DNA of 64,000 bases from Rhizorhabdus phycosphaerae. Lineage in GTDB: Bacteria > Pseudomonadota > Alphaproteobacteria > Sphingomonadales > Sphingomonadaceae. The stretch's first letter is position 1. The number at the start of each line of letters is the position of its first letter. The notes under the pieces were generated by a model. That model had not been told where the DNA came from and ran no database searches. It was given only the letters and a program-made list of their open reading frames with translations. The stretch is from NCBI RefSeq assembly GCF_011044255.1, contig NZ_CP049107.1, positions 1,364,001 through 1,428,000 on the forward strand, read 5' to 3'. This document shows, in pieces, positions 31,560 through 41,044 of the stretch. The translations under genes and the position numbers were made by a program.

Positions 31560-34262
31560 TCAGCCGAGCCGCGCCAGGGCCGCGCTCAGCTGCTCCGCTT
31601 CGAGGCTCTTCTCGGCATGATCGGCCCGCGCCTTCTCGACCGCCTCGGGCTTCGCCTTTTCGACGAAGGCCGGGTTGTTGAGCCGGTTGGCGAGCCCGTC
31701 GCGCTCCTTCTCTGCCGCCGCGATCGCCTTGGCGAGACGCGCCCGCTCCGCATCGAGGTCGATCACCCCTTCGAGCGGCAGCACGAAGGTCGCTTCGTCG
31801 ACCACGACCTGTGCCGCGCCGCCGGACGGAGCCTCGCCTTCGGCCGGGTCGATGCGGGCAAGCCGTGCGATCGCGGTCGCGTTGGCGCGCAGCCGGGCCA
31901 GCGTCTGGTCGCTCGCGCCCCTGCTATAGGCCGGCAGTCGCGTCCCGGGCGGCACGTTGAGCCCGTTGCGTGCCGCACGAACCTCGCTGACCAGCCGGAT
32001 CAGCCAGTCGATCTCTGCCTGCGCGTCGGCGTCGATCGCGCTGTCGTCGAACACCGGCCATTTCGCCAGGATCAGCTCACAGGGCCGGTCGCCGAGCGCA
32101 TGCCACAGCTCCTCGGTGATGAACGGCATGAACGGATGCAGCATCACCAATATCTGGTCGAGCACCCAGCCCGCGACGGCGCGCGTCTCGGCCGCCTGCG
32201 CCGGATCGGCATCCTCGCCGAGCAGCGGCTTGCTGAGCTCGATATACCAGTCGCAGAAGCTGGCCCAGACGAAGTGGTAGATCGTGTTGGCCGCCTCGTC
32301 GTAGCGCAGATCCTCGATCGCGCGGTCGAGCCCCTTCACCGTCTTCATCGTCTCGGCGACGATCCAGCGGTTGACCGCCAGCTGCGCGCCCGGTGCCTCG
32401 ACCGACGTCGAGGCGCCGATGCCGTTGCCCTGGGCAAAGCGCGCCGCGTTCCAAAGCTTGGTCGCAAAGTTGCGATACCCTTCGACCCGCTTCTCATCGA
32501 GCTTGATGTCGCGACCCTGGCTTTCCATCGCGGTCAGCGTGAAGCGCAGCGCGTCGGCGCCATATTTGTCGATCAGGCCGAGCGGATCGACCGTATTGCC
32601 CTTCGACTTCGACATCTTCGAGCCGTCGGCGGCGCGCACGAGGCCGTGCAGGTACAGCGTCTTGAACGGCGCCTCGCCCATGAAATGCAGGCCCTGCATG
32701 ATCATGCGCGCATCCCAGAAGAACAGGATGTCGAAGCCCGAGATCAGCACGTCGTTGGGGTAGTGGCGGGCCAACAAGCCCCTCTCCTTCAGGGGAGGGG
32801 TTGGGGGTGGGGTCTCTCCTGAAAGAGAGGGGTTGCCCATCACTTCGTCAGGCCAGCCGAGCGTCCCGAATGGCCACAGCGCGGACGAAAACCAGGTGTC
32901 GAGCACGTCGGGATCGCGGGTCAGCGTCTTGCCGCCGGCCAGCGCCTTAGCCTCTTCCTCGTTTTCCGCGACGAAGACATTGCCGTCCTCATCATACCAG
33001 GCCGGGATCTGGTGTCCCCACCAGAGCTGGCGCGACACACACCACGGCTGGATGTTCTCGAGCCAGTTGAAATAGGTCTTCGACCAGCTTTCCGGCACGA
33101 TCCTGATCGCGCCCGAGCGCACCGCCTCGATCGCGGGCTTCGCCAGCGTCTCGGCGTCGACATACCATTGGTCGGTCAGCCAGGGCTCGATCACCGCGCC
33201 CGACCGGTCGCCCTTCGGCGTCTGGATCACGCGGTCCTCGATCTTCTCGAGCAGGCCCGCCGCTTCGATCGCCGCGACGACCATCTTGCGCGCCTCGAAC
33301 CGGTCGAGACCCAGATAGTCGGCGGGGATGAGACCGTCGCTGGTCTGCACGACCTTCGCATCGGCATCGAGCATGTTGAGCATTTCGGCCGGCTTGAACC
33401 CGGCGCGCTTGCCCACCTCGAAATCGTTGAAGTCATGCCCCGGCGTGATCTTGACCGCGCCCGATCCAAGCTCCGGATCGGCATGTTCGTCGGCGACGAT
33501 CGGGATGAGGCGACCGGTGATCGGCAGGCGCACCTGCTTGCCGATCAGCGCCTTGTAGCGTTCGTCCTCCGGATTGACCGCGACGGCCATGTCCGCAAGC
33601 ATCGTCTCCGGCCGTGTCGTCGCGACCGAGATCGTCCCGCTGCCATCGGCAAGCGGATAGGAGAAGTGCCAGAAATGGCCCTGCACTTCCTTGGTCTCGA
33701 CCTCGAGGTCGGAAATCGCGGTCTTGAGGCCCGGGTCCCAATTGACCAGCCGCTTGTCGCGATAGAGCAGCTTCTGATTGTACAGATCGACGAACACCTT
33801 GAGGACGGCGCGCGAGAAGCCCTCGTCCATCGTGAAGCGCTCATTGGCCCAGTCGCACGACGCACCGAGGCGGCGGAGCTGGCGGGTGATCGTACCGCCA
33901 CTCTCTTCCTTCCACTCCCACACCTTTGCAATGAAGGCGTCGCGGTCGAAATCGGTGCGCTTCTGCCCCTTGGCGTTGAGCTGGCGCTCGACCACCATCT
34001 GCGTCGCGATACCCGCATGATCGGTGCCGACCACCCACAGCGCGTCCTTGCCCTTCAGCCGCGCATGGCGGACGAGCACGTCCTGCAATGTGTCGTCGAG
34101 CGCATGGCCGATGTGCAGGCTGCCCGTCACGTTGGGCGGCGGGATCACGATTGTGAAGGGCTCGGCATCGGGACGCTCCGGACGGAACAGTCCATTGCCT
34201 TCCCAATGGGCGTACCAGCGGGCCTCGATCGCGGCGGGGTCGAACGTCTTGTCTATCGTCAT
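31560..34262 (-). CDS. valS: Valine-tRNA ligase with repeat insertion
   Basis: A 900-residue class Ia synthetase that charges tRNA-Val. HIGH lies at residues 50-53, KMSKS at 549-553, and a coiled-coil tail ([17 protein letters not shown]...) at the end. Between LGWPDE and [10 protein letters not shown] (residues 474-496) an extra [12 protein letters not shown] segment is present. It is encoded by an inverted repeat at 32775-32835 and is absent from the usual protein. The reading frame is intact, so the insert is tolerated. The ATG at 34262 has no ribosome site; instead a 42-nt hairpin ends right before it. Confidence 0.95.
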   Translation of the reverse strand: MTIDKTFDPAAIEARWYAHWEGNGLFRPERPDAEPFTIVIPPPNVTGSLHIGHALDDTLQDVLVRHARLKGKDALWVVGTDHAGIATQMVVERQLNAKGQKRTDFDRDAFIAKVWEWKEESGGTITRQLRRLGASCDWANERFTMDEGFSRAVLKVFVDLYNQKLLYRDKRLVNWDPGLKTAISDLEVETKEVQGHFWHFSYPLADGSGTISVATTRPETMLADMAVAVNPEDERYKALIGKQVRLPITGRLIPIVADEHADPELGSGAVKITPGHDFNDFEVGKRAGFKPAEMLNMLDADAKVVQTSDGLIPADYLGLDRFEARKMVVAAIEAAGLLEKIEDRVIQTPKGDRSGAVIEPWLTDQWYVDAETLAKPAIEAVRSGAIRIVPESWSKTYFNWLENIQPWCVSRQLWWGHQIPAWYDEDGNVFVAENEEEAKALAGGKTLTRDPDVLDTWFSSALWPFGTLGWPDEVMGNPSLSGETPPPTPPLKERGLLARHYPNDVLISGFDILFFWDARMIMQGLHFMGEAPFKTLYLHGLVRAADGSKMSKSKGNTVDPLGLIDKYGADALRFTLTAMESQGRDIKLDEKRVEGYRNFATKLWNAARFAQGNGIGASTSVEAPGAQLAVNRWIVAETMKTVKGLDRAIEDLRYDEAANTIYHFVWASFCDWYIELSKPLLGEDADPAQAAETRAVAGWVLDQILVMLHPFMPFITEELWHALGDRPCELILAKWPVFDDSAIDADAQAEIDWLIRLVSEVRAARNGLNVPPGTRLPAYSRGASDQTLARLRANATAIARLARIDPAEGEAPSGGAAQVVVDEATFVLPLEGVIDLDAERARLAKAIAAAEKERDGLANRLNNPAFVEKAKPEAVEKARADHAEKSLEAEQLSAALARLG
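32775..32835. repeat. Palindromic repeat inserted in valS
   Basis: Arm CAAGCCCCTCTCCTTCAGG (32775-32793) pairs imperfectly with CCTGAAAGAGAGGGGTTG (32818-32835). The centre is G-rich (GGGGTTGGGGGTGGGG on the plus strand). On the valS strand it encodes [12 protein letters not shown] in frame. The type is known as a dispersed palindromic repeat in proteobacteria, though I cannot confirm copy number here. Confidence 0.72.
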
Positions 34263-34304
34263 GGTGGCGCAGGCTTTAGCGGGGAGACCCGCCCCTGCGC
34301 CACC
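34263..34304 (-). promoter_or_regulatory. Hairpin abutting the valS start codon
   Basis: GGTGGCGCAGG (34263-34273) and CCTGCGCCACC (34294-34304) form a perfect 11-base stem; inside it GCGGG (34279-34283) pairs with CCCGC (34288-34292) around GAGA. On the minus strand the 3' arm ends directly at the ATG of valS. It may terminate S9 peptidase transcripts or control valS initiation. Confidence 0.6.
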
Positions 34305-34330
34305 CTAATCTATCGGACCGTCCGCGACGG

Positions 34331-36364
34331 TCATTCCGCCTTGGTGTGCTTGTTCATCCAGCCGAGCACCTCGTCATACCATTGGATGCTGTTCTTCGGC
34401 TTGAGGATCCAGTGGTTCTCGTCGGGATAGACCACCAGCCGCGTCTCGACGTCGCGGCGGCGCGCAGCGGTGAAGGCGGCAATCCCCTGGGTATAGGGAA
34501 TGCGGAAATCCTTCTCGCCGTGCAGGATCAGCATCGGCGTCTTCCACGCGGTGACATGGTTGACCGGATTCCACTTCTCGTAATTCCCGGGCACCTCGAA
34601 ATAGGGGCCGCCATGCTCCCACTCGTCGAACCACAGCTCTTCGGTCTCATAGGCCATGGCGCGCGCGTCGAAGACGCCGGCATGGGTGACGAGGCACTTG
34701 AAACCGTCGGGCCAGTTGCCGGCGATCCAGTTGGTCATATAGCCGCCATAGGAACCGCCCGCCGCGCAGGCGCGGCTGCCGTCGAGCCAGGTGAAGCGCT
34801 GCGTGACCGCCGCGAAGCCCGCCTTCAGATCCTGGAGCGGCTTGCCGCCCCAATCCTGGTTGATCGCATCGATGAAGCCCTGCCCGTATCCGGTCGAGCC
34901 ATGGAAATCGACCATGACCGCGCCATAGCCGGCGCCGGTGAAGACCGCCGGGTTCCAGCGATAGGACCATCCGTCGCCGAAGGAGCCCTGCGGTCCACCG
35001 TGGATCAGGAAGGCCATCGGCGCCTTCGCGCCCTCGGCGAGGCCGGCGGGCTTCAGGACATAGGCCCAGACGGTGTCGCCATTGGCCCCCGCGAAGCTGA
35101 CATGCTCGACCGTCGGCATGTCGATTCCCGCCAGCCGCTCGCGGTTCACAGACGTCAGGCGGACGGGCTTGCCCTTGCCGCTGACCGCGTAAAAGTCGGA
35201 CGGCGCCGTCAGGCTGTTTAATGTATAGACATAACCCTTCGGCGTCGCGAGAACGCCGCCCGCCGTCCCGCCTTGGGTGAGGCGCGTAACCCTGCCCTTG
35301 GCGACGTCGACCGCGAAGATCGCGCCGGTGCCGGTGTCCTCGGCGGTGACGTAGAGCGTCTTGCCGTCCTTAGACCAGGTCAGGCTATCGGCCGAGCGGT
35401 CCCACGCCTCGGTCAGCGCGCGCGTTTCGCCGGTCGCGAGGTTGCGCAGATGCACCACCAACCGGTCGGCTTCATAGGTCGGCCGCTTCATCGCGACATA
35501 AGCAAGCCATTTGCCGTCGGGCGAAACGCTGGGCTTCGTGTCAGTGGCCTTGTTCGCGACGGTCAGGTTGACCGGGGCCGCCGAGCCGTCGGCGGGCACC
35601 GCGAAGATGTCCAGGTTGGTCGACAGCGGTTCGGTCCGCCCCGCCTCGCGCAGCGTGAAATAGACGGTCTTGCCATCCTTGCTCCAGCTGACCTCGCTGC
35701 CGTCGCCATAAGGCTTGGACGGAGCATCGCCGACAAGAGCGCCGACCAGCGGTACGCCGTCACCGCTCGCCTTGCCCGCCGACAGCGGCAGGACGAACAG
35801 CTGCGAGCGCTGCCCGTCGGCCCAACTGTCCCAGTGGCGGACGAAATAATCGTCATAGGTCCGGCCGCTGCCGCCCTTCGCCTCGGGCTTGGTGTCGGCG
35901 AGCGAACGCGCACCGACGGGGCGATCGGCCCAGACCAGCAGCTTGTCGCCGGTCGGTGCAATCCTGAAGCCGCCGACGTCCTGATCGGCGACTAGTTCCG
36001 GTGCGCCGCCACCGACGGACACGCGCCAGATCGCGTTCTTCCCGTCCTTGTCGGCGGTGAAGAACACCCATTGGCCGTCGGGTGCGAAGGCCGGGCCGCT
36101 CTCATTCTTCGCGGGATCGGCGACGAGCTTTTCGGGGAGCGCGCCCTTGCGGCTCAGGTCGAGGCGCCAGAGATCGGTGCGCCCCTTGTTCGCCGCGAGA
36201 TCTGTTTCGCGCTGGTCCCAGACGAGCCAGCGTCCGTCCGGAGACACGTCGGCGCTGCCGATGCGGGACAGAGTGGCGACGTCGGTGATGGTGAGGGGGC
36301 GGGCATGGGCGGAAGCGCCGAGACCCGCCAAGAGGCCAATGGCCAGAAGCGAGATTTTCTGCAT
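34331..36364 (-). CDS. S9 family peptidase (prolyl oligopeptidase type)
   Basis: A 677-residue protein. A signal peptide (QKISLLAIGLLAGLGASAHA) precedes a WD40/beta-propeller region of about 400 residues (SPDGRWLVWDQRE, SPDGKWLAYVAMK). The C-terminal alpha/beta hydrolase has the nucleophile in GGSYGGYMTNW, an Asp in LHGEKDFRIPY and a His in DENHWILKPK. It is probably a periplasmic di- or oligopeptidase. ATG 36364 is preferred over the TTG at 36370. It is inserted between popZ and valS, where other alphaproteobacteria have direct adjacency. Confidence 0.9.
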   Translation of the reverse strand: MQKISLLAIGLLAGLGASAHARPLTITDVATLSRIGSADVSPDGRWLVWDQRETDLAANKGRTDLWRLDLSRKGALPEKLVADPAKNESGPAFAPDGQWVFFTADKDGKNAIWRVSVGGGAPELVADQDVGGFRIAPTGDKLLVWADRPVGARSLADTKPEAKGGSGRTYDDYFVRHWDSWADGQRSQLFVLPLSAGKASGDGVPLVGALVGDAPSKPYGDGSEVSWSKDGKTVYFTLREAGRTEPLSTNLDIFAVPADGSAAPVNLTVANKATDTKPSVSPDGKWLAYVAMKRPTYEADRLVVHLRNLATGETRALTEAWDRSADSLTWSKDGKTLYVTAEDTGTGAIFAVDVAKGRVTRLTQGGTAGGVLATPKGYVYTLNSLTAPSDFYAVSGKGKPVRLTSVNRERLAGIDMPTVEHVSFAGANGDTVWAYVLKPAGLAEGAKAPMAFLIHGGPQGSFGDGWSYRWNPAVFTGAGYGAVMVDFHGSTGYGQGFIDAINQDWGGKPLQDLKAGFAAVTQRFTWLDGSRACAAGGSYGGYMTNWIAGNWPDGFKCLVTHAGVFDARAMAYETEELWFDEWEHGGPYFEVPGNYEKWNPVNHVTAWKTPMLILHGEKDFRIPYTQGIAAFTAARRRDVETRLVVYPDENHWILKPKNSIQWYDEVLGWMNKHTKAE

Positions 36365-36434
36365 GGCCAAGGGCTAGCCCAATCGGACCTTACCGCCAAG
36401 ACCGTGTTATCCTTGCGATACGGCAGCAGCGGCG

Positions 36435-37031
36435 TCAGCCGTCCTTTTCCATCATGCGCCGAATCTCGGCCTGGACAAGCCGCTCGACAATGTCCGGCAG
36501 GTTGCGCTCGACCCACTCGGTCAGGATCGGCTGCAGCGCCTCGCGGACGAGCGCATCGAGCGTGATATCGCCGCCTGTCGCCCTTGGCGCCGGCGTGCGC
36601 GGGAGAAGGTCGCGCGGCACCGGACGCGACACCGTCGCAGGGGCCTGCGCTTCGGCCTGCCGCAGGCGTTCGACGGCCCGCTGCACCGGCCGGGATTCAG
36701 CCGGCCTGGGCGGCGTACGCCCGGGATCGGGGACCGCCTCGGTCAGTTCGAGGATCGAGTCGGGAACCGGTGGAGCCGGCGGCGGCGCGGCAGCCTCGCT
36801 GCGAATCGGCCAGGGTGGCGGTGGGTCGCGGTCGACCGGCGCCGCAGCCTGTCCGATTGTCGGGCGCGGCGGAACCGCAGCGCGACTCGGCATCGTAGGA
36901 GCGTACGGGGTAGGCGCTGGCGCCGGTTGGCGCGGAGGCGCCGCCCTTTGGGTTGTGGGTTCGTCGGAAATGATACGCTTGATGGAAGCCAATATATCTT
37001 CCATCGACGGTTCGGGACGCGGTTCGGCCAT
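36435..37031 (-). CDS. popZ: PopZ-like DUF2497 polar organising protein
   Basis: A 198-residue protein. The N-terminal helix EPSMEDILASIKRIISDEP, a long proline-rich linker (about residues 28-130), and the C-terminal helices LDALVREALQPILTEWVERN plus VERLVQAEIRRMM are the layout of PopZ/DUF2497. PopZ assembles polar scaffolds that bind ParB and other partners. It lies between the tolC-type gene and the S9 peptidase on the same strand. The call rests on the terminal helices and gene order. Confidence 0.8.
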   Translation of the reverse strand: MAEPRPEPSMEDILASIKRIISDEPTTQRAAPPRQPAPAPTPYAPTMPSRAAVPPRPTIGQAAAPVDRDPPPPWPIRSEAAAPPPAPPVPDSILELTEAVPDPGRTPPRPAESRPVQRAVERLRQAEAQAPATVSRPVPRDLLPRTPAPRATGGDITLDALVREALQPILTEWVERNLPDIVERLVQAEIRRMMEKDG

Positions 37032-37045
37032 ACGCCGAATATAGG

Positions 37046-38530
37046 CTATTTCCCGGGCGTTGCCACAGCGCTGTGCGAGGGAACGGCGGACACGCTCGGC
37101 TCCTTGCGGGTCGACGTCGCGACAGGCTTGGGCTTCGGATCGCTGTCCCAGTCCCAGATCCGGCCGTGCACCCGCTTGTAGTTGGAAACGGGATCGTAGA
37201 GCGAGCCGCCGTCGAGCCCAAGCGTCTTCGCCTGCGCGCGCCCCATCGCCGCCAGCAATGCGAAGCCGGCCACATAGGCGTCGCGCTTGGCCGACACCAG
37301 GGTCGAGCGGGAGTTCAGCAATTCCTGTTCGGCATTGAGCACATCGAGCAGGTTGCGCGTGCCGACGCCCTGCTCGGCGCGCACGCCTTCGAGCGCCAGT
37401 TCATTGGCGGCGACCGCTGCTTCCGAGGAGTCGATCACGCCCAGCGAGGCCTCGTATCGGGCAAAGGCGATCCGCGCGTCGGCGATCACGGCGCGCTCGG
37501 CCGCCGTTTCGGCTTCGATCGCCTGGCTCTTGCGCGCCTGCGCCTGGCGGACGCGCGCGGCCGGCTCGCCGCCTTGATAGAGCGGAATCTGCGCCTGGAG
37601 ACCGACTGTGGCGGTCTTGTCGATCTGTGCGACCCCGGCAAGACCACCGGCGAGCGTACCCCTGTAATCGGTATAGTCGCCCTGGCCGAAGGCCTGCAGA
37701 CGCGGCATCCGCGTCGCCTCCGCAACGCCGATGTCATATTGCGCGGCGCGGGTCGCCTGGCGCGCTGCCGCAAGGTCAGGATTATTGGCGACCGCAAGTT
37801 CCACGGCATCTTCCGAACTGGCCGGAAGACCCGGCAGCGCCGGTGGCGGCTGCAGTGTATCGGGAAAGGTGCCGACGACCTCGAGATAGGTCTGCCGGCT
37901 CGCGTCGAGCTGCGCCTGCGCCGAGCGCAGATTGGCGCGCGCACCGGCTAGCCGAGCTTCGGACTGCGCCACATCGGTCCGGGTCAGGTCTCCCACCTCG
38001 AAACGGTCGCGGCTTGCCTGGAGATTGGTCTCCAGCACGCCGACATTGCCCTCGTTGAGGTTGACGATCGCGGTGTCGCGGATCACGTCCATATAGGCGG
38101 CCACCACCGAGGTGAACACGTTCGCCTCGGTTCCGAGCAGGCTCGCCCGCCCCTGCTCGACGCGCGCCTTGGCCGCGCGGATCGAATTGCGGATGCCGCC
38201 ACCCTGATAGATCGGCACGGTGACGGTGGCCGCTGCCTGGACCGCGCGCTTGGGAAAGGTGAAAGCGTTCGCCGAGCGCTTCACATATTCATTATAGCCG
38301 GCCGTTGCGGCGACATCCGGCAATCCCGGCGCACGGGCGATCTCCACCCCCTCGTCGGTCGCGCGCAAGCCGGCCCGGGCACCCGTCAAAGTCGGATTCG
38401 AAGCATAGGCTCGGGCCAAGGCCTCACGCAGCGTGTCGGCCGTGGCCGGCGACGACGCCAGGACGAGCGCCAACAGTGCGGCGGACACACTCCAACGGCC
38501 TGCCGCTCTTCCCCCAAGCTTCGATGTCAC
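37046..38530 (-). CDS. tolC: TolC family outer membrane efflux protein
   Basis: A 494-residue protein. The signal peptide (SVSAALLALVLASSPATA) is followed by two repeated halves of coiled helices (LREALARAYASNPTLTGARA; DAVELAVANNPDLAAARQAT), as in TolC. The second half ends with GVRAEQGVGTRNLLDVLNAE, a strongly conserved TolC segment. It forms the outer-membrane channel for type I secretion or RND efflux. The start is GTG at 38530. It lies 14 bases after pcm and 14 before popZ on the same strand. Confidence 0.9.
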   Translation of the reverse strand: MTSKLGGRAAGRWSVSAALLALVLASSPATADTLREALARAYASNPTLTGARAGLRATDEGVEIARAPGLPDVAATAGYNEYVKRSANAFTFPKRAVQAAATVTVPIYQGGGIRNSIRAAKARVEQGRASLLGTEANVFTSVVAAYMDVIRDTAIVNLNEGNVGVLETNLQASRDRFEVGDLTRTDVAQSEARLAGARANLRSAQAQLDASRQTYLEVVGTFPDTLQPPPALPGLPASSEDAVELAVANNPDLAAARQATRAAQYDIGVAEATRMPRLQAFGQGDYTDYRGTLAGGLAGVAQIDKTATVGLQAQIPLYQGGEPAARVRQAQARKSQAIEAETAAERAVIADARIAFARYEASLGVIDSSEAAVAANELALEGVRAEQGVGTRNLLDVLNAEQELLNSRSTLVSAKRDAYVAGFALLAAMGRAQAKTLGLDGGSLYDPVSNYKRVHGRIWDWDSDPKPKPVATSTRKEPSVSAVPSHSAVATPGK

Positions 38531-38544
38531 CTGTTACATCCCTG

Positions 38545-39189
38545 TCAGAAGCTGAATCCGGCAGGCTTCTCGAAACCGGGAAGGATGGCGGCATCGGCGT
38601 CGGCGAATGCCGTCGTTCCGAACCCCTTGCCCGCCCTCGCGCCCGAGACCAGTCGGCTGACGCCATTTTCGATGAGCGCCCCGACGAGGCGCCCTCCGTC
38701 CGCCAGCTGATCGACCAGTGCCTGCGGAACCTGTTCCACAGCGCCATCAATCAGGATCAGCGAATAAGGCGCAGCGTCCTTGCTGCCGGCGGTCAGCGCC
38801 GCCTTGACCCAAGTGGCTCCCGGAACGGCCGCCTTACCCTGCGCGAATAGGGCTTCGTCCTCCTCCACCGCGACGACGCTGGCGCCGAGCGCGAGGAGCA
38901 GGGCCGCGGTGTAACCCGTCGCCGCACCGACCAGCAGGACGGTGTCGCCCGCTGCGACCTGCGCCTGCGTCAGCAGGCGCCCCGTCACCATCGGCGGATT
39001 GAGCGAACGGCCCTTGCCCAGCGGCAGAGCGATTTCGGCATAGGCGATCGCGGCCTTGTCCGCCGGAACGAAGCGCTCACGCGCGACCTCGCCCATCGCG
39101 GCGACGACCCGCGCGTCACTGACCCCGGTGGTCCGGAGCTGGCTCACCACCATCGCGCGACGCATCTGATCGAAATTCTGCTCGGTCAC
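38545..39189 (-). CDS. pcm: Protein-L-isoaspartate O-methyltransferase family
   Basis: A 214-residue SAM-dependent methyltransferase. QLRTTGVSDARVVAAMGEVA and RERFVPADKAAIAYAEIALP are typical of Pcm. The SAM motif reads VLLVGAATGYTAALLLALGA, which lacks the usual GxGxGY spacing of the E. coli enzyme, so repair activity on isoaspartate is not certain. The GTG at 39189 is preferred (MTEQNF-like start, AGGAAA upstream) over the GTG at 39204. It heads the pcm-tolC-popZ group. Confidence 0.82.
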   Translation of the reverse strand: MTEQNFDQMRRAMVVSQLRTTGVSDARVVAAMGEVARERFVPADKAAIAYAEIALPLGKGRSLNPPMVTGRLLTQAQVAAGDTVLLVGAATGYTAALLLALGASVVAVEEDEALFAQGKAAVPGATWVKAALTAGSKDAAPYSLILIDGAVEQVPQALVDQLADGGRLVGALIENGVSRLVSGARAGKGFGTTAFADADAAILPGFEKPAGFSF

Positions 39190-39363
39190 TGGGTTTCCTG
39201 CCACTTAGTGTCTTAGCCATACAATACAGTAGGAACAGCTTCAAGGCTTTATCGCCTCGGCGCATTTCCGCCAAGCCTGATCTGGGGATTTGGGCAAAAG
39301 ACGATGGCTCCCGCCGATCACGGTTGACATTCCCCCCCGCCCCCGTCATTTCCGCGCCCCACT

Positions 39364-39437
39364 GGCCCGATGGCGGAGTGGTGACGCAGCGGACTGCAAA
39401 TCCGTATACGCCGGTTCGATTCCGGCTCGGGCCTCCA
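39364..39437 (+). tRNA. tRNA-Cys (anticodon GCA)
   Basis: A 74-nt cloverleaf. The acceptor GGCCCGA/TCGGGCC pairs fully, the anticodon stem CGGAC.../...TCCG carries TGCAAAT with anticodon GCA, and the T arm GCCGG/CCGGC is intact. CCA is encoded at 39435-39437. A TTGACA element at 39324-39329 could be its -35 box. Confidence 0.95.
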
Positions 39438-39515
39438 GATTTTTCTACACCACTCAGACCTTGAGCCGCTCGGCGCCGCCGCAGGCGTTCATAAGACCCG
39501 GCGCTCCGTCGCCGG

Positions 39516-39764
39516 TTAAGTCCTGTTCACGCCGGCCGGCCCGCCCTCATTTTCCCACCCTTCCAGACTGATGCGGCGGCCCTCCTGCCGCGAGACATTT
39601 TCCGGCGTTCGCGCAGATCCGCAGCCGATGACGGCCTCTGCCCCCAGCAGCTTTCCATAAGCCTTGGCGAGGCGAAGGTGCGCACTGCGCGCTGCGGGGT
39701 GAGTCGCTGCCGCGGCGGCCGCGTAGGAGGCGTCCATCCTCAACCTGTAATAGCTCGGGTCCAT
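39516..39764 (-). CDS. Small hypothetical protein, 82 residues
   Basis: MDPSYYRLRMDASYAAAAAA followed by AARSAHLRLAKAYGKLLGAE gives a helical protein with an A/R...H..LA..Y pattern, seen in many short alphaproteobacterial hypotheticals. It resembles the gene at 40742 in that pattern. Function is unknown. It is a single gene downstream of the 40235 gene on the same strand. Confidence 0.5.
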   Translation of the reverse strand: MDPSYYRLRMDASYAAAAAATHPAARSAHLRLAKAYGKLLGAEAVIGCGSARTPENVSRQEGRRISLEGWENEGGPAGVNRT

Positions 39765-39842
39765 GATGTTCGCCCTGTCTGAAAAGGATATTGCTGCGGA
39801 GAGGCAATTCCTGCCGGGAGCTTTGATCCTGCCGTCGTGCCG

Positions 39843-40235
39843 TCACGCCTCGCAGCGTGCTGTCGCCTGTCGCAGCACCCTGCTCCTGTGGGCAAAGCTC
39901 TTTGGGCTGACGAAGCCTGCGGCGAGTGCTTCGTGAAGCCGTTTCGCCATGAGTGCCGTCGCATGGCGAGCATCGAGAGCTGCTTCCGGCCCCTCCACCG
40001 ATAGCACAGCTTCGAAGTCGTGAGGCGCTCGGGCGGGGAAGGCCGTTTCCTCGATACGTTCGCGCGCGTCGCGCGCCGTGCCCATATTGACGGCGCGGCT
40101 CTCCGCACCCATCGCGACCTCCGACTGCATGATCGCCGTCTGCTCGCGCGCGAGCTGCATGTTCAGGTCAACGGGAGGATGGCTGGTACCCGGCGCATCA
40201 TCGCCGGTCGGGTGCGGAACAGGGGGATGAGTCAT
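39843..40235 (-). CDS. Hypothetical protein, 130 residues
   Basis: The ATG at 40235 (GAGGAG about 8 bases upstream) gives MTHPPVPHPTGDDAPGTSHP, a proline-rich N-terminus, then a helical region (QLAREQTAIMQSEVAMGAES) ending with an RQATARC tail. I do not recognise a family. The reading frame is intact and has plausible codon use. Confidence 0.48.
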   Translation of the reverse strand: MTHPPVPHPTGDDAPGTSHPPVDLNMQLAREQTAIMQSEVAMGAESRAVNMGTARDARERIEETAFPARAPHDFEAVLSVEGPEAALDARHATALMAKRLHEALAAGFVSPKSFAHRSRVLRQATARCEA

Positions 40236-40391
40236 CGAGCGCTCCTCTGTGCGGGAGCGCAACGCTGTCTCTCAGCCACAGCGTGCAAAGAGCTACTGCG
40301 GTCTTCGGCATATGGGAATTATCGGCAGGATAACAAGCTGTGAAACAGATCGGTGCTGACGATTTTCGATAGTGCTGTCCGAAATAGAGAC

Positions 40392-40508
40392 TCACTCCTT
40401 GGCCAGACGACGATCCAGTCCCCATTTCCCCTTGATCCGAAGCATCGGCTTTCCGCATCCTTCGCAATTGGCATGCCAGCATTTATTGGCATAATAGAGC
40501 GATTGCAT
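40392..40508 (-). CDS. 38-residue Cys/His-rich small protein (candidate)
   Basis: A short frame from ATG 40508 to TGA 40392 encodes MQSLYYANKCWHANCEGCGK then PMLRIKGKWGLDRRLAKE. It contains C-x4-C-x2-C plus a His, a possible metal-binding knuckle. AAGAGA lies directly before the start, and the upstream region is AT-rich. The composition is not that of a random GC-rich frame. No family is recognised, and no second coding line of evidence exists. Confidence 0.42.
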   Translation of the reverse strand: MQSLYYANKCWHANCEGCGKPMLRIKGKWGLDRRLAKE

Positions 40509-40741
40509 TTCTCTTTTATGTAGGCCGGCAAAACAAAACATCACGGTCCACATAAATTTCGCCTTTTTTCAATTATCGCAATCCATGCGATATAGAAGAT
40601 CCATTAGATAATATAGCATCTCAATTATCCATAAATTTTATTATTTTCTTCGTTACACATCCGACATTAAATCTCTTATATTAAGAATATAGATCGCCAT
40701 ATTGGCATTCTCGCGTCGACAATCCACGCGCGGAGACAGTG
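40509..40741. promoter_or_regulatory. AT-rich divergent promoter block
   Basis: From about 40520 to 40735 the sequence is strikingly AT-rich for this genome (e.g. TTAAATCTCTTATATTAAG near 40665). It lies between two divergent small genes (40508 and 40742). A 7-base hairpin TATCGCA/TGCGATA sits at 40574-40592. Several -10-like hexamers are possible, and no single promoter can be picked. Confidence 0.5.
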
Positions 40742-40975
40742 ATGACCAATAATCAATGTGACACACGCATCCTCGAGCATTTGCGGCAGCGCGCCCTTTC
40801 GGACGCAGCGCTCACCTCGGATCCGATCAGCCGGCAGCAATTTCAGGACCTCGCACAGGCTTATGCCGAGACGGCGACGGAACTGAGAACCCATGGTGTG
40901 GCGCGATGGCCCTTGCCTCAGGCGGCAGTGCTGCCATGGCGATCCGTCCCCTTGTGGACATCCAACGACCGATAA
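40742..40975 (+). CDS. Small hypothetical protein, 77 residues
   Basis: ATG 40742 (GGAGA upstream) gives MTNNQCDTRILEHLRQRALS followed by DPISRQQFQDLAQAYAETATEL. The S/R...LA.AY pattern is that of short helical proteins common in sphingomonads. The last 20 residues are less regular. Function is unknown. Confidence 0.52.
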   Translation: MTNNQCDTRILEHLRQRALSDAALTSDPISRQQFQDLAQAYAETATELRTHGVARWPLPQAAVLPWRSVPLWTSNDR

Positions 40976-41044
40976 CTGCCTGCCTACAATCTCGACCTCT
41001 CGACCCCGCGGGCGAGAAGCCGAGGATCGCAGCCGCGGGGGCGT

